The notes beneath the pieces were generated by a model. The model was given only the letters and a program-made list of their open reading frames with translations, searched no databases and had not been told where the DNA came from. The position numbers and the translations under genes were made by a program. From positions 502,004 through 566,003 of the forward strand of contig NZ_FOKE01000003.1 of assembly GCF_900112065.1 (NCBI RefSeq): a DNA stretch of 64,000 bases. The letters run 5' to 3'. This document shows, one piece after another, positions 33,780 through 43,700 of the stretch (the stretch's first letter is position 1; each line of letters begins with the position of its first letter). Source of the DNA: Cohnella sp. OV330 (GTDB lineage: Bacteria; Bacillota; Bacilli; Paenibacillales; Paenibacillaceae).

Positions 33780-34262
33780 TTAACTCCAAGTCTGATCCAG
33801 CTTATCCGAGTAAAATAAAATGGCTTTCTTATAGCTTTGAATGCCCTCATCCGTACTCGTTTCGGCTAACTGTTTCAATAAAGCGGCCATCGCTTCCCTA
33901 TATTCACCACGGTTATACAGGACCATCGCGCGGAAGACTTGGTATTCTCGCCGATCGGGAAATTCTTGAATGGCCTTCTCAAAGAGCAAGTGGGCTTCAT
34001 CGTACATGCCCAAGGTTCTATAGGTACTTCCAAGCCCTAACAGGGCGCCTTTCCTTTCTTCTTCCGTTAATCCGAGCTGTAGCGCTTTTTTGTAATAAGG
34101 GATTGCCTCGCGTTCTAATCCGAGAACGTCATGAATCCATGCGCATTGGTACCAGACAGAGGCATCCGATGGCCGTTCCTGCAGCAGTTCAAGGATGAAC
34201 GAACGCGCTTCTTCTAATTTTCCCGATTCTCTTAGTTGAATGGCGGCTGTTAATCGATCCAT
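33780..34262 (-). CDS. Tetratricopeptide repeat protein
   Basis: A 160-residue all-helical protein with about three to four TPR units, for example SVWYQCAWIHDVLGLEREAIPYYKKALQLG and TYRTLGMYDEAHLLFEKAIQEFPD. There is no signal peptide or enzyme domain, so it is probably a protein-interaction scaffold in the cytoplasm. The ATG at 34262 has GAGGA six bases upstream; a TTG two codons earlier is too close to the site. It lies 25 bases after the membrane protein gene on the same strand, so they may be co-transcribed. Confidence 0.85.
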   Translation of the reverse strand: MDRLTAAIQLRESGKLEEARSFILELLQERPSDASVWYQCAWIHDVLGLEREAIPYYKKALQLGLTEEERKGALLGLGSTYRTLGMYDEAHLLFEKAIQEFPDRREYQVFRAMVLYNRGEYREAMAALLKQLAETSTDEGIQSYKKAILFYSDKLDQTWS

Positions 34263-34287
34263 ATTCAATCCTCGCGTTCTTCATGGG

Positions 34288-34680
34288 TTAGTATCTCTGC
34301 TTATACATAAAGTCCTTGACGCTGCCCGAGAAGATCAGCACCACGGTAGTTACGATTGACAACGTCAGCATAATGACGGTTAATACGTTCAATAATAGAG
34401 AAGCTTTTGTAGCTATGGATCCTGCAAACAAAGCGTACAATAAATTAAGAATATTGAATGAATTGATTGCGATATATATCCATTTCGCGGCTTGAAAACC
34501 GTTATAGATCAATAAGCATAAAATAATCATCATGATGATTCCCAGCAAATTACCCAATATCCCATCCTTGAGACTGACGATGAATATCATCGCAAAGAGG
34601 ACTATATTGGTTACGATGAGCGATTGGAGAATCCGCTTGCCTGCTTTCTCCTGTTTTTGGATGAGATCCTCATTTTCCAT
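34288..34680 (-). CDS. Four-helix membrane protein of unknown function
   Basis: A 130-residue protein with four hydrophobic segments (about 20-40, 44-62, 66-85, 93-118) and a charged N-terminus (MENEDLIQKQEKAGKR). No family was recognised. Base composition is clearly more AT-rich than its neighbours, which suggests transfer or weak constraint. The ATG at 34680 (AAGGTG nine bases upstream) is chosen over a GTG at 34692, which sits only three bases from AGGAGG; the choice is not certain. Confidence 0.65.
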   Translation of the reverse strand: MENEDLIQKQEKAGKRILQSLIVTNIVLFAMIFIVSLKDGILGNLLGIIMMIILCLLIYNGFQAAKWIYIAINSFNILNLLYALFAGSIATKASLLLNVLTVIMLTLSIVTTVVLIFSGSVKDFMYKQRY

Positions 34681-34719
34681 GCCATCCGTCACCTTCCTCC
34701 TCTATGTAAAGAATGATCG

Positions 34720-34785
34720 CTACGAATCATCCCTTACGATCCACAACTTCAAGATCATGAGCACAAGAACGCCGATCAGTAAGGC
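34720..34785 (-). pseudogene. Possible remnant of a membrane-helix reading frame
   Basis: On the minus strand this stretch reads as a hydrophobic helix (LLIGVLVLMILKLWIVRDDS) ending in TAG, directly after an in-frame TAA and with no ribosome site. It may be the tail of a decayed membrane protein gene. The rest of the 34693-34940 gap holds only the fucosidase terminator. Confidence 0.2.
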
Positions 34786-34868
34786 TTAGCTCACTTATGC
34801 TTTTTTGATTGTGTTTTAAATTGTACTATTTTTTCCATGATTTTGTTGCGCGAGCTGGGAGTGAATAT

Positions 34869-34902
34869 AAAAAAACCGACCGGCCTGATGCCGATCGGTT
34901 TA
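34869..34902 (-). terminator. Rho-independent terminator of the fucosidase gene
   Basis: On the minus strand AACCGATCGGC pairs with GCCGGTCGGTT around a five-base loop, followed by a run of T. Confidence 0.85.
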
Positions 34903-34940
34903 ATTCCTTTGCGCGATCCTCGCGGGAGAGCAAAGCTGCT

Positions 34941-36257
34941 TTACTTCAGCTCCAGCTCGACGACCGTCCCGCGCGCATCCGGCAGCGGGTAGGTGTAGTG
35001 CTCCGGACGCGCGAAGTTGAAGAAGGCGTCGGATTCGAACAGCGCCGCGTTCCACGGGCGGGATACCGGCAGTTCCGAACCGTCCGCGAGCAGCCGCGCG
35101 CGCTTGATGCGTCCGGCGAGCCCGGCCAGGTTGATCGCGCCTACGCTCTCCTCGAAGACATGCGCGTACAGCGTGTTCCCTTTTTGCGTATAACGCCCCC
35201 AGTCGGGCTTGGGCAGCTCCGCCTGTCCGCAGCCGTAGATGCTGTCGCCGTTCAGCGCCATCCAGTCGCCCACCTCGGCCAAAATGTCCAGCGACTGCTT
35301 GGGGATGCGTCCGCGCGCATCGGGACCTACGTTGAGCAGCAGGTTGCCGTTTTTACTGACGCACTCCACAAGTTTGCGGATGACGATGGTCGGGCTCTTA
35401 TAGTTGGTGTCCGACGCGACGTATCCCCAGTTGTTGTTCAGCGTCACGCAGGCTTCCCACGGGATCGGCTGGCCGTCTTCGTCGGTCACGCCGGACGGCG
35501 GAATGATCTGCTCTGGCGATGCGAAGTCTCCCGCGTACGGCAGCGGCTCCTTCGTATAAATGCTGCCGCCGCCTTCGCCGCCGGCTTCGAGCCGGTTGTC
35601 GATGACGATGTGCGGCTGAAGCTCCCGCATCATGGAGATCAGCTCCGAGGCGCGCCATTTCTCGCCCTGCATGACGTCGTAGGAAAAGTCGAACCACATG
35701 AGGTCCAGTTTGCCGTAATTCGTCAGCAGCTCGCGCACTTGCCCGTGCATGTAGTCGAGGTAACGGCCGAACGTCGAAGGATCGCGCTTGTACGCCTCGT
35801 TGTCGCGCATCGGGTGGTGAAGATCGCCGTAAGCCGGAAAATCTTCGTGATGCCAGTCGATCAGCGAGTAATAGAGCCCGACTTTGAGCCCTTCCGCGCG
35901 GAACGCCTCCAGGAACTCCGCCACGAGGTCGCGCCCGGCCTTCGTTTTCGTCGACTTGTAGTCCGTCAGCTTGCTGTCGAACAGGCAGAAGCCGTCATGA
36001 TGCTTGGCCGTCAGCACCGCGTACTTCATGCCTGTCTGCTTAGCGGCTCGCGCCCAGGCACGCGGGTCGTAGTCTACGGGATCGAACTCGTCGAAATAAG
36101 CCTGGTAATCCTCCACCGAAGTGCGTTCCACGTTGCGGACCCACTCGCCGCGCGCCGGAATCGCGTACAGCCCCCAATGAATAAACATCCCGAACCGGTC
36201 CTGCAAAAACCAGCGCGTCCTCTCCTGGCGGTCCAGCCATTCCTGATTATGTGCCAT
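34941..36257 (-). CDS. GH29 alpha-L-fucosidase
   Basis: A 438-residue retaining fucosidase that removes alpha-linked L-fucose. The barrel starts with RFGMFIHWGLYAIPARGEW, and TAKHHDGFCLFDSKLTDY forms part of the fucose pocket. The nucleophile is Asp190 in LDLMWFDFSY. NGNLLLNVGPDARGRIP is the usual family end of the catalytic domain. There is no signal peptide, so it is cytoplasmic. The ATG follows GGAGG with 11 bases. It diverges from an AraC-family regulator, which probably controls it. Confidence 0.95.
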   Translation of the reverse strand: MAHNQEWLDRQERTRWFLQDRFGMFIHWGLYAIPARGEWVRNVERTSVEDYQAYFDEFDPVDYDPRAWARAAKQTGMKYAVLTAKHHDGFCLFDSKLTDYKSTKTKAGRDLVAEFLEAFRAEGLKVGLYYSLIDWHHEDFPAYGDLHHPMRDNEAYKRDPSTFGRYLDYMHGQVRELLTNYGKLDLMWFDFSYDVMQGEKWRASELISMMRELQPHIVIDNRLEAGGEGGGSIYTKEPLPYAGDFASPEQIIPPSGVTDEDGQPIPWEACVTLNNNWGYVASDTNYKSPTIVIRKLVECVSKNGNLLLNVGPDARGRIPKQSLDILAEVGDWMALNGDSIYGCGQAELPKPDWGRYTQKGNTLYAHVFEESVGAINLAGLAGRIKRARLLADGSELPVSRPWNAALFESDAFFNFARPEHYTYPLPDARGTVVELELK

Positions 36258-36421
36258 CGTCGCGACTTCCTCCGTTATAATAGGGATAGGCTCTCGGCCT
36301 TGTCAGCCCAGTGTACCAGCATCGGGCGGGAGGCGGGGAGGGACGGGGTTAAGGCTTGCGGGTATCAGATTAACCTCGTTCGAGAACGCTGCCAATTTAC
36401 TTGAAAGCGCAGGGGAAAGCG

Positions 36422-37276
36422 ATGGGCGACGGATCGGCCGGAATCAGCGCGCTTGACGATATTCTGCATCAGCTTCGGGTCGACGTGATCGAGGCGCATT
36501 ATTCGCAGTGCAGTCCGGTGTGGCGGGAGATCGATTATGTGCCTGCCCACAACAAGCTCTATTACATATGCGAAGGCGAGGGCTGGCTGCGCATCGGCGA
36601 CAAGGAGTTCCGGCCGGAGCCGGGGGAGCTCGTGGTGATGCCGGCCAATGTGCTTCAGTCGTTTTCGGCGATCGAAGGACGCAGGCCGTTTCTAAAATAT
36701 TGGTGCCACTTCAACGCGGATCTCGGGGATGCGGGGCTGTTTTCGTGGCTTGACGTGCCGTACCGGATGACGGTGGACGCGGGGCGGCGGGAGGAGGTCG
36801 GCCGCAAGTTCGAGGCGCTCGTCGCGTGCGCGGCCGAACGGGGGATCGGCGCGAGGCTGCGCGAAAAAGCGTATCTGCTCGAGCTGCTGGCGCCGGTAGT
36901 AGAAAAGGCGGCGCTCAGCCGAACAGGCGGAACCGCCGAGGACGCGGAGCGGATCATGCTGATCACGCGGTACGTCGAGACGCATCTGGCGGAAGAGTTG
37001 ACGCTGGACGGTTTGGCCGATTACCTGCATTTGCACCCCAACTATCTGGTCAAATACTTCAACCAGCGCTTCGGCATGCCGCCGATTAGGTACGTAAACC
37101 GCAAGCGCATGGAGCGGGCTCGCCTGCTGCTCCGCACGACGGACCGCAGCATCAAGGAGATTGCCGCGTCCGTCGGCTATCCGGACACGAATCACTTCGC
37201 CAAGGCATTCCGCCGCGAGACGAGCGCGAGCCCGTCGGCGTACCGGTCGGGGGGCGGAGGATCAGGCGAAGGGTAA
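36422..37276 (+). CDS. AraC family regulator
   Basis: A 284-residue sugar-type regulator. The N-terminal cupin-like ligand domain (KLYYICEGEGWLRIGDKEFRP ... PGELVVMPANVLQSF) is followed by the C-terminal double HTH with LADYLHLHPNYLVKYFNQRFG and IKEIAASVGYPDTNHFAKAFRRE. The ATG at 36422 has AGGGG six bases upstream; an in-frame TTG at 36401 has none. Its place opposite the GH29 gene suggests activation of the fucosidase by an alpha-fucoside or related sugar. Confidence 0.93.
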   Translation: MGDGSAGISALDDILHQLRVDVIEAHYSQCSPVWREIDYVPAHNKLYYICEGEGWLRIGDKEFRPEPGELVVMPANVLQSFSAIEGRRPFLKYWCHFNADLGDAGLFSWLDVPYRMTVDAGRREEVGRKFEALVACAAERGIGARLREKAYLLELLAPVVEKAALSRTGGTAEDAERIMLITRYVETHLAEELTLDGLADYLHLHPNYLVKYFNQRFGMPPIRYVNRKRMERARLLLRTTDRSIKEIAASVGYPDTNHFAKAFRRETSASPSAYRSGGGGSGEG

Positions 37277-37344
37277 CCGGCGGGATCAGGCCGTCGACGC
37301 ATCAAGCAAGGCATTCGGCCGACGGCTTCGTTGCCGCTACCCGT

Positions 37345-38271
37345 TCATCCTGTTTCCCCGATCCGAAGCACGATCTTCCCGCTGCCGTGTCCGCCGTCAA
37401 TCTCGCGGTGCGATAGCTCGGCTTCGCGCAAGGCATAGACGCGCCGAATGCGCACGTCAACTTTCCCTTCTTCATACAGCTTCACCAGTTCCGACAGCCT
37501 GGCCGCGCTGCGAGCGCCTTCGAGCGGCGGAATGCCGAGCTCTTTAATCAGCGGACGGGACAGCATGGAGCGGATCCGAGATTTGTCCGCCACGAGCGCC
37601 GCGGATACGCGCAGCGCTTCTTCGCTGTCCACGGCCGCGAATGCCGCATCCACGCCCTTTGGCGCGACGGCGCGAACCCGCTCCTCCAATCCTTCGCCGT
37701 AAGCGACCGGGATCGCGCCGAGCTCTCGCAGATAAGCATGATTCCGCTCGCTGGCCGTCCCGATGACCGTATCCGCGCCCCAAGCCAACGCCAACTGGAC
37801 GGCGAACGTCCCCAGTCCGCCGGCGGCGCCGTGGATCAACACGGTGTCGCCCGGCCGGATGCCGATGGCCGACAGCGCCATATGAGCGCCCTGACCGTTG
37901 CCGGAGAAGCCGCCGGCCGTCTCCCAAGGCATCGCCGCGGGCTTGCGGACGATCTGATCCGCGCTCGCGACGCGGTATTCCGCATAGCTGCCCAGCGTGC
38001 CGAACCCGAGCACGGCGTCGCCGGCCGCGAACGCAGTCACACCTTCTCCGACCTGGTCGACGATGCCGGCGAATTCGTTGCCCGGCACGAACGGCAGGGC
38101 GATCGCGGCGCCGGGCGGCGCGTAGCCCTGCCGAATTTTACCGTCGATCGGCATGACCCCGGCCGCCATGACCTTGACGCGGACTTCGCCGGGACCGGCC
38201 TGCGGAGCGGCGATCTCGGACAGCTTCAACGCTTCCGGTCCTCCGAACGAATCAATCACGATTGCTTTCAT
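37345..38271 (-). CDS. NADPH:quinone-oxidoreductase-like MDR enzyme
   Basis: A 308-residue medium-chain reductase without the structural zinc loop. The start MKAIVIDSFGGPEALKL and the cofactor motif IHGAAGGLGTFAVQLALAWGAD are typical of the QOR/zeta-crystallin group, which reduces quinones or enones with NADPH. The ATG at 38271 follows GGGGG with 8 bases. It is divergent from a LysR-type regulator, which is the likely controller. Confidence 0.92.
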   Translation of the reverse strand: MKAIVIDSFGGPEALKLSEIAAPQAGPGEVRVKVMAAGVMPIDGKIRQGYAPPGAAIALPFVPGNEFAGIVDQVGEGVTAFAAGDAVLGFGTLGSYAEYRVASADQIVRKPAAMPWETAGGFSGNGQGAHMALSAIGIRPGDTVLIHGAAGGLGTFAVQLALAWGADTVIGTASERNHAYLRELGAIPVAYGEGLEERVRAVAPKGVDAAFAAVDSEEALRVSAALVADKSRIRSMLSRPLIKELGIPPLEGARSAARLSELVKLYEEGKVDVRIRRVYALREAELSHREIDGGHGSGKIVLRIGETG

Positions 38272-38347
38272 ATGCTTCGCCCCCTTCATAACCACATCTT
38301 AACGAACAAATTTAATAATCGATAATATATCTTTATCTATGTATTCG

Positions 38348-38363
38348 ATATACTCGAGTATAT
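38348..38363. promoter_or_regulatory. 16-base perfect palindrome before the LysR gene
   Basis: ATATACTCGAGTATAT is perfectly self-complementary and fits the T-N11-A type of LysR site. It lies 17 bases before the LysR ATG and 77 bases before the divergent oxidoreductase. Confidence 0.5.
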
Positions 38364-38379
38364 GGAAGGGGGGCTCTGG

Positions 38380-39267
38380 ATGGAGCTTCTTCAGCTTCAA
38401 TACTTTCAGAAAGTCGCAAAGCTCGAACATATGACGAAGGCGGCAGAGGAGCTTCGTATCGCGCAGCCTGCGCTTAGCAAGACGATCTCGCGGCTCGAGG
38501 CGCACGTCGGCGTGCCTTTGTTCGACCGGCACCGGGGACGGATTCGGCTGAACGATTTCGGCAGGGCCTTTTTGAATAAGGTGGAGCAGGCGATGATATT
38601 GCTCGAGGAAGGCCGTACGGAAGTTCGGGAGCTGGCCGGGTTGGAGCAAGGGAGCCTTCATATCGGCACGTCCACGACGGAATTGCTGTCGAAGCCGCTA
38701 GGCGCGTTTTTGGCTGAAAATCCCGGGGTGAAGGTGCAGATTACGCAAGCTCGGCCGCATGAGCTTGAAGCGCTTGTCGACGCCGGCAAGGTTGATCTAG
38801 GATTCACGGCTTTGCCCGTGCAAAGAGCCGGTCTTCGGCAAGCCGTCGTACTCCAAGAGGAAATCTACCTGCTCGTACCTCCTGCGCACCGGTTCGCGGA
38901 ACGGGAGAGCATCGACCTGCGCGAAGCGGCGGAAGAGCCATTTATCGGATACAAAGAAAATTTCGGATTCCAAAAATTAAACGATGCCCTGCTCCGCGAA
39001 GCAGGCATCGCGCCGCGCTATGTCTGCCGGGTCGACGGACCTCAAGCCGTCGCCAGCCTCGTGCGGGCGGGGCTCGGCATCGCCTTCACCGGCTGCAAGA
39101 CCGGCAGGGACAAGGGACTGGCACTCGTCCGGATCGAGACGCCTGCGTTTCAGCGCGACTTTCGAATCGTATGGTCGGAAAACCGATTTGTGTCCCAGGC
39201 GTCGCGCAACTTTCGAGATTTCGTGGTCCAGTACTTCGCTGGAATCGGCGCGTTCGCGGCAGAATAA
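38380..39267 (+). CDS. LysR family regulator
   Basis: A 295-residue LTTR. The N-terminal HTH reads YFQKVAKLEHMTKAAEELRIAQPALSKTISRLEAHVGVPLFDR; the periplasmic-binding-like effector domain covers about 90-295. The ATG at 38380 lies six bases after GGGGGG, and the longer frame from 38362 starts inside the palindrome. It is divergent from the quinone-oxidoreductase-like gene. Its stop overlaps a solo hairpin repeat. Confidence 0.93.
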   Translation: MELLQLQYFQKVAKLEHMTKAAEELRIAQPALSKTISRLEAHVGVPLFDRHRGRIRLNDFGRAFLNKVEQAMILLEEGRTEVRELAGLEQGSLHIGTSTTELLSKPLGAFLAENPGVKVQITQARPHELEALVDAGKVDLGFTALPVQRAGLRQAVVLQEEIYLLVPPAHRFAERESIDLREAAEEPFIGYKENFGFQKLNDALLREAGIAPRYVCRVDGPQAVASLVRAGLGIAFTGCKTGRDKGLALVRIETPAFQRDFRIVWSENRFVSQASRNFRDFVVQYFAGIGAFAAE

Positions 39268-39288
39268 AAATGTGTCGCATCGTTATTT
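39262..39288. repeat. Solo copy of the 15076-type hairpin
   Basis: This 27-base stretch agrees with the unit at 15178 or 15229 at about 22 positions (GAATAA..ATGTG.CGCATCG.TATT). It overlaps the LysR stop codon and lies just before that gene's terminator. Confidence 0.55.
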
Positions 39289-39305
39289 GCGCCGCGTAAC
39301 GTAAA

Positions 39306-39343
39306 GGAACGTCAGGGCGACCGCTCCCGACGTTCCTTTTTTT
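39306..39343 (+). terminator. Rho-independent terminator of the LysR gene
   Basis: GGAACGTC (39306-39313) pairs with GACGTTCC (39329-39336), followed by seven T. The last T overlaps the stop of the converging ParB-like gene. Confidence 0.85.
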
Positions 39344-40514
39344 ATATGCGTCTAACGACTTCGGCTCTCGCCGTCCGGCAGGCGTTCAGATGGCCTTCGA
39401 GACGGCCGATCAGGTCGTCGAGCCCGTCCAGCAGCGCCTCCGGATCGACGGTGGTGGCCGTCTGCAGCTCGGACGCCAGCGCGTCCGGCGCCGGCAGCGC
39501 CGCGAGCAGGTCGCGCAGCGTGGCCATCGTCCGCGCGCCGGCCGCCGCAGCCGCCATGGCCGCCACGGCCGCGGCCGAATCGGCCTGGCCTAATGCTGCC
39601 GCCCCCGGCGGTGCCGACGCCGTCGCAGCTGCGGCTTGCGCGGCTACGCCTTCGGCGGCCGGGCGCGGCTGTGCGACGCTCGCTGCAGCTTCACCCGCGG
39701 CTTCCGCCTTTTTCCGCTGCGCCTCTTCGCGCTCCGCTTCCTCGCGTTCGGCCTCGGCCTCCGCCTTTTTCCGCTCCGCGTCCGCCGCGGCGCGGGCCCG
39801 CTCCTTGCGGCTCGCCTCGTACGCGGACCAAGTGTCCAAGAGGCCCGGCCCGTCCTTGTACAGCAGCTGGCTCTTCGTGCGCTCCGAGATCGACGCATCC
39901 TTGAACAGCTTGGCTATCCGCTTCACGTCGATGACGGGCATCTCGTCCTTCGCCATCGTGAGCGCGAGGGGATCGCGGTACTCCATCGGCAAATCCTTGA
40001 GCGGGAGCAACTGATCCTCGGTCAGCGTGCCCTTGCGGATATCGGTGCCGCTGACGACGAGCTTTTTGACCGCGGGCCCGAACTTCAGCAGCTCGCATTT
40101 GTTTTTGATATAAGACTCCGGCTTGCCGAGCTTGGCTGCCAGAAACTTTACCGAGCTTGCGAACTTGGGATCGTTCAGCAGCTTGTCGAACGCTTCGCCT
40201 TCCTCGATCGGCGTGAAGCCTTCGCGCGTCAAATTTTCGGCGACCTGCTCGAGGTAGATCTCCGTCTCGTCCGTCGCTTCGGACACGATGGCTGGGATCG
40301 TCTCGCGGCCGAGCTTCGAGCAGGCGAGGTACCGGCGGTTGCCGTAAATGATCTTGTAGCGGCCGCCCTCGGCCTTGCGCACCTTGATCGGGGACAGCAG
40401 GCCGATCTCTCCGATGCTGTTCACGAGCTCCTGCAGCGATTCCTCGCCGAACCGGTAGCGGGGCTGATCCTTGTCTTCGTCGATCAGATTCATGGGCAAT
40501 TCGATAATTTGCAT
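39342..40514 (-). CDS. Orphan ParB/Spo0J-like protein with Ala/charged-rich linker
   Basis: A 390-residue protein. The N-terminal ParB/Srx domain has the CTP-binding motifs YGNRRYLA (GERR type) and ENLTREGFTPIEEGEAF, followed by a KorB/HTH-like part (about 110-200). Residues about 225-345 are low complexity: first Arg/Glu/Ala with coiled-coil character, then almost pure Ala/Gly/Pro. A short leucine-rich C-terminal region may dimerise. There is no parA partner beside it, so it is not the oriC ParB locus. The ATG follows AGGAGA with 9 bases. Confidence 0.85.
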   Translation of the reverse strand: MQIIELPMNLIDEDKDQPRYRFGEESLQELVNSIGEIGLLSPIKVRKAEGGRYKIIYGNRRYLACSKLGRETIPAIVSEATDETEIYLEQVAENLTREGFTPIEEGEAFDKLLNDPKFASSVKFLAAKLGKPESYIKNKCELLKFGPAVKKLVVSGTDIRKGTLTEDQLLPLKDLPMEYRDPLALTMAKDEMPVIDVKRIAKLFKDASISERTKSQLLYKDGPGLLDTWSAYEASRKERARAAADAERKKAEAEAEREEAEREEAQRKKAEAAGEAAASVAQPRPAAEGVAAQAAAATASAPPGAAALGQADSAAAVAAMAAAAAGARTMATLRDLLAALPAPDALASELQTATTVDPEALLDGLDDLIGRLEGHLNACRTARAEVVRRI

Positions 40515-40644
40515 GCGGCATAATCTCCTGTACGAATAATGGACGCCGCGCGGGCGCCATTTGCTTATCTATCTATTATAGTACAGGTTGTATCGGATAG
40601 GAACGCACGCTCCCCATTGTCTGGACGATCAATTCCTTCCTGCG

Positions 40645-40680
40645 AAAAAAAAGAAGCCGCGAACGCCGAAGCGTCGCGAC
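40645..40680 (-). terminator. Rho-independent terminator of the SLH protein gene
   Basis: On the minus strand GTCGCGACGC and GCGTTCGCGGC form a stem with one bulge around TTCG, followed by a T-rich tail with eight T in a row. Confidence 0.8.
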
Positions 40681-40702
40681 CTCTCCCAAGTTTGTCCTGC
40701 CT

Positions 40703-43700
40703 TTAAGGTGCAGCGATATGTTCCGCACCTTGCGCGTCAACCGTGAACGTATGGTTGGTCGCGGCTTCTTCAACCTCGCTGTATGCCCAGTGGGAAGCAG
40801 GGACGTCCGAGAAGGTGACTGCCGTAGCCCCGTTCAGCGGTCCGCGATCGAACAGACGGTTCAGCACCTTAACGGCTTCCGCACGCGTCAGCTTCTGATC
40901 GGGCTTGAACGTCTGGCCGGCGTAGCCCGTCATTATGCCTGCAGCCGAGACGGACGAGATCGCGTCTGCGGCCCAGTGGCCGGCAGTTACGTCGCTGTAG
41001 CCTGCGGTGCTTCCCGGAACCGGGGTGATCTGCGCAGCGGTGGGTCCCTTCTGGAGCCAACGCGCGGCACTCGTAGCCATCTGGGCCCGCGTGACGGCGC
41101 CTTCCGGATCGAACTTATCCGTCGTGATGCCGTCCATGATGCCCGCTGCCTTGGCTTTGAGAATCTCGGCGAGCGCCCAGTGTCCGGCCTTAACGTCAGA
41201 GCCTGCCGTCGTGCCGGTAGTCGCCGTGGTGTCCGGCAGATTGCGCGCGAGCATTGCGGCCATCTGGGCGCGCGTCACAAACGCTTCCGGACGGAAGTCC
41301 GTACCGAATCCGTTGATATAAGGCGTATGCGTAGACGGCGTTTCGGTTTGGGTACCGTTCAAGCCGTCCATATAGACGAGCGCGAACGTACTGAATTTCT
41401 GAACGGTGAACTGGATGCCCGTCACATTGTTGACCGTGACGACCTTGCCCTGCAGTAGTTCCTTGGTACCGTCGCTGTGTTCGGCATAGATGCCGAGATG
41501 GTTCAGAATGCGATTGCGTTCGGTCGCATCGGTCGGCAGGCCGTCCTTCAGCGGCAGGAAGAGAGTTGCTTCCCTGCTTTGCATATTCGTATCGATTTGC
41601 ATCGGACGACCGTAGATTTTAACGGATTCGTCTTTTACGAATTCCTGAACCGCCTTTTCCTGCTTGGCTCTCGTCTCGATCTGAACGCGTCCGTCCTCCG
41701 ACTTGACCGGCACGAGGCGGAAGTACAGATCCTGGCCGAAGCCGGATAGGGAAGCCGTCGGGATCGTCACGACGCCGTCGATGGTGGACAGTTCAAGGCT
41801 CATCTTCGAATCGCCCAGCTGCGTCAATGCGGTTTGCGGAATGTTTACGGACACTTCCGACACCTTGTCTCCAGCGTCCGGGAGCACGATGCGAACCGTA
41901 GTGCCGCTTTGCGCCTTGGCTTTGTCTACGGCTTCCTTGGCAATGTCGGAAGAGAGCGTCACGGTGTCCGTCACTTTGCCGGAAGCATCCGTCGTGCGCG
42001 TCACCGGCGTGCGCGCCAGGCCGCTGCCGTTGCTGCCTTGCACGTCGACATACAGCGTTTCTGTGGTATTGTTCGAAGGAACGTACACATATGGCGCATT
42101 AAAAGTTACATTGGTCGTTGCGCCGGCCGACATTACGCCGTTTGCCTTGGCGCGGACGAGGACGGCAGCGTTGCCGGAGAAGACCGGCGCTTTTTCAGGG
42201 TCGTAGCTCGTCCAGGTCGTTCCGTTGTCGGTTGAGTACTCCATGGTCGCATCCGCGCCGACGAGCTTGTCCGCATTGTCGTCGGCGGTTACGGAAGGCG
42301 CAGCCGGCGTGAAAAATTGATCGAAGGCGGACTGGATCGCGGCCAGGTCGGCATAGCCGCCTTCGGGACGCTTTTCGAGCATCCAGTCGCTAAGCGCTTC
42401 ATAGGTTTCCTGCGGGAAGGAAGGATCGTTGATCTTGGAAAGATCCAGATCCCAATCCTCGATGTCAGGGTTTGCTTGTCGGAGCGCTTCCGCCATCTTT
42501 TGAATGCCTTGGAGGAGTTGCAGCGCTGCCGACATTTGCGTCGTCGCCGAAGCGCTGTTTATCGCAGGAAAATTGGCCATCGGCATAAGCAGAATGCTGA
42601 AAAGGCCTCCCGCCACGTCTTCGATCTGCTGACCCTCGGGCGCATGATCCAAAGTTGTTAGTGCCAAGTAAATATAATAGGCATAAATCGATTTCTCTAA
42701 GGGTGTTAGCGAATGGTAGGCATCGGCCAACTGGATAAACATCTCGGCTCCCTCGACGTCGGGGAACACGGTGTCGAAGTTGGCGACGTGTTCGAATACT
42801 GCCTCGATTGCGGCATTGACAGTCGGCAAGCTCCGGTCGTCCAGCAATGCGATCGGGCCGGCCACCAGATCCGAGATGTACTGAACTTGTTCGACGTTCT
42901 TATACGTAAAAGGATCGGGCTCTTCGTTACTACCACTGCTGCCGGGGTTTCCGATCTTGACGTTCATGATAGTCTTGGCCCATGACAGCTTAATGGCATC
43001 GCTCCAATCATCGAAGCCCTCGGGCAGCTTAAGGCCCAGTTCCGGATTGGTCAGCGCGACCAGCATGCCCGCTTCGTTCTTGGCGGCGATCGCCGCATTA
43101 ACGGCTCGTAGCGGGAGCATCTCGAAGAAGTCGTCGAATGCAGTCTGGATGGCGGTGAGGTCAGCATAGCCTTCCTGCGGACGCTGATCCAACATCCATT
43201 GTGCGAGCTCCATAAATTCTTCTTGTAACTCGGGATCCGCTTCCGGATCAACCATCGCTGCGGCTTTGTTAAAATTAATTCCTAAATCCGCAAGGGGGAT
43301 GTTCTCATCCTTTTCTCTGACCATGGCGATAAACATCGGAAACTGAACCAACATCCCGATTACACTACCAAGCTGTTCCGCCGACTCAGGCATGTTGAAT
43401 GCCGGAGATCCCGCAGCTTCAGGGTTTAAGACCAAGAACGTAAGCATAAAGGGCGTGTAGGGTTCTTCTTCACCGCCGCCGCCTCCACCTACGTTGACGC
43501 TCTTCGCAGCCAACTGCAGCTGTACGAAAGAATTAAAAAGCTGTCGATCGACCGGCGTCAATCCTTTGATCCAAGTCACGGTCTGTTGAATTTGCTTAGC
43601 TTTCGAGGAATTTGGAAATATGTCGTTTATATTCTCCGATAACGCGAGGATCCGGTCGATTTTGCCGTATACGGTCGCCGGTTCCAAATCATCGCGCGAG

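Noticed and set aside
34693..34940. Additional small membrane protein gene
   Set aside because: A hydrophobic frame is visible at 34720-34785 but has no start or ribosome site; it is listed only as a possible remnant.
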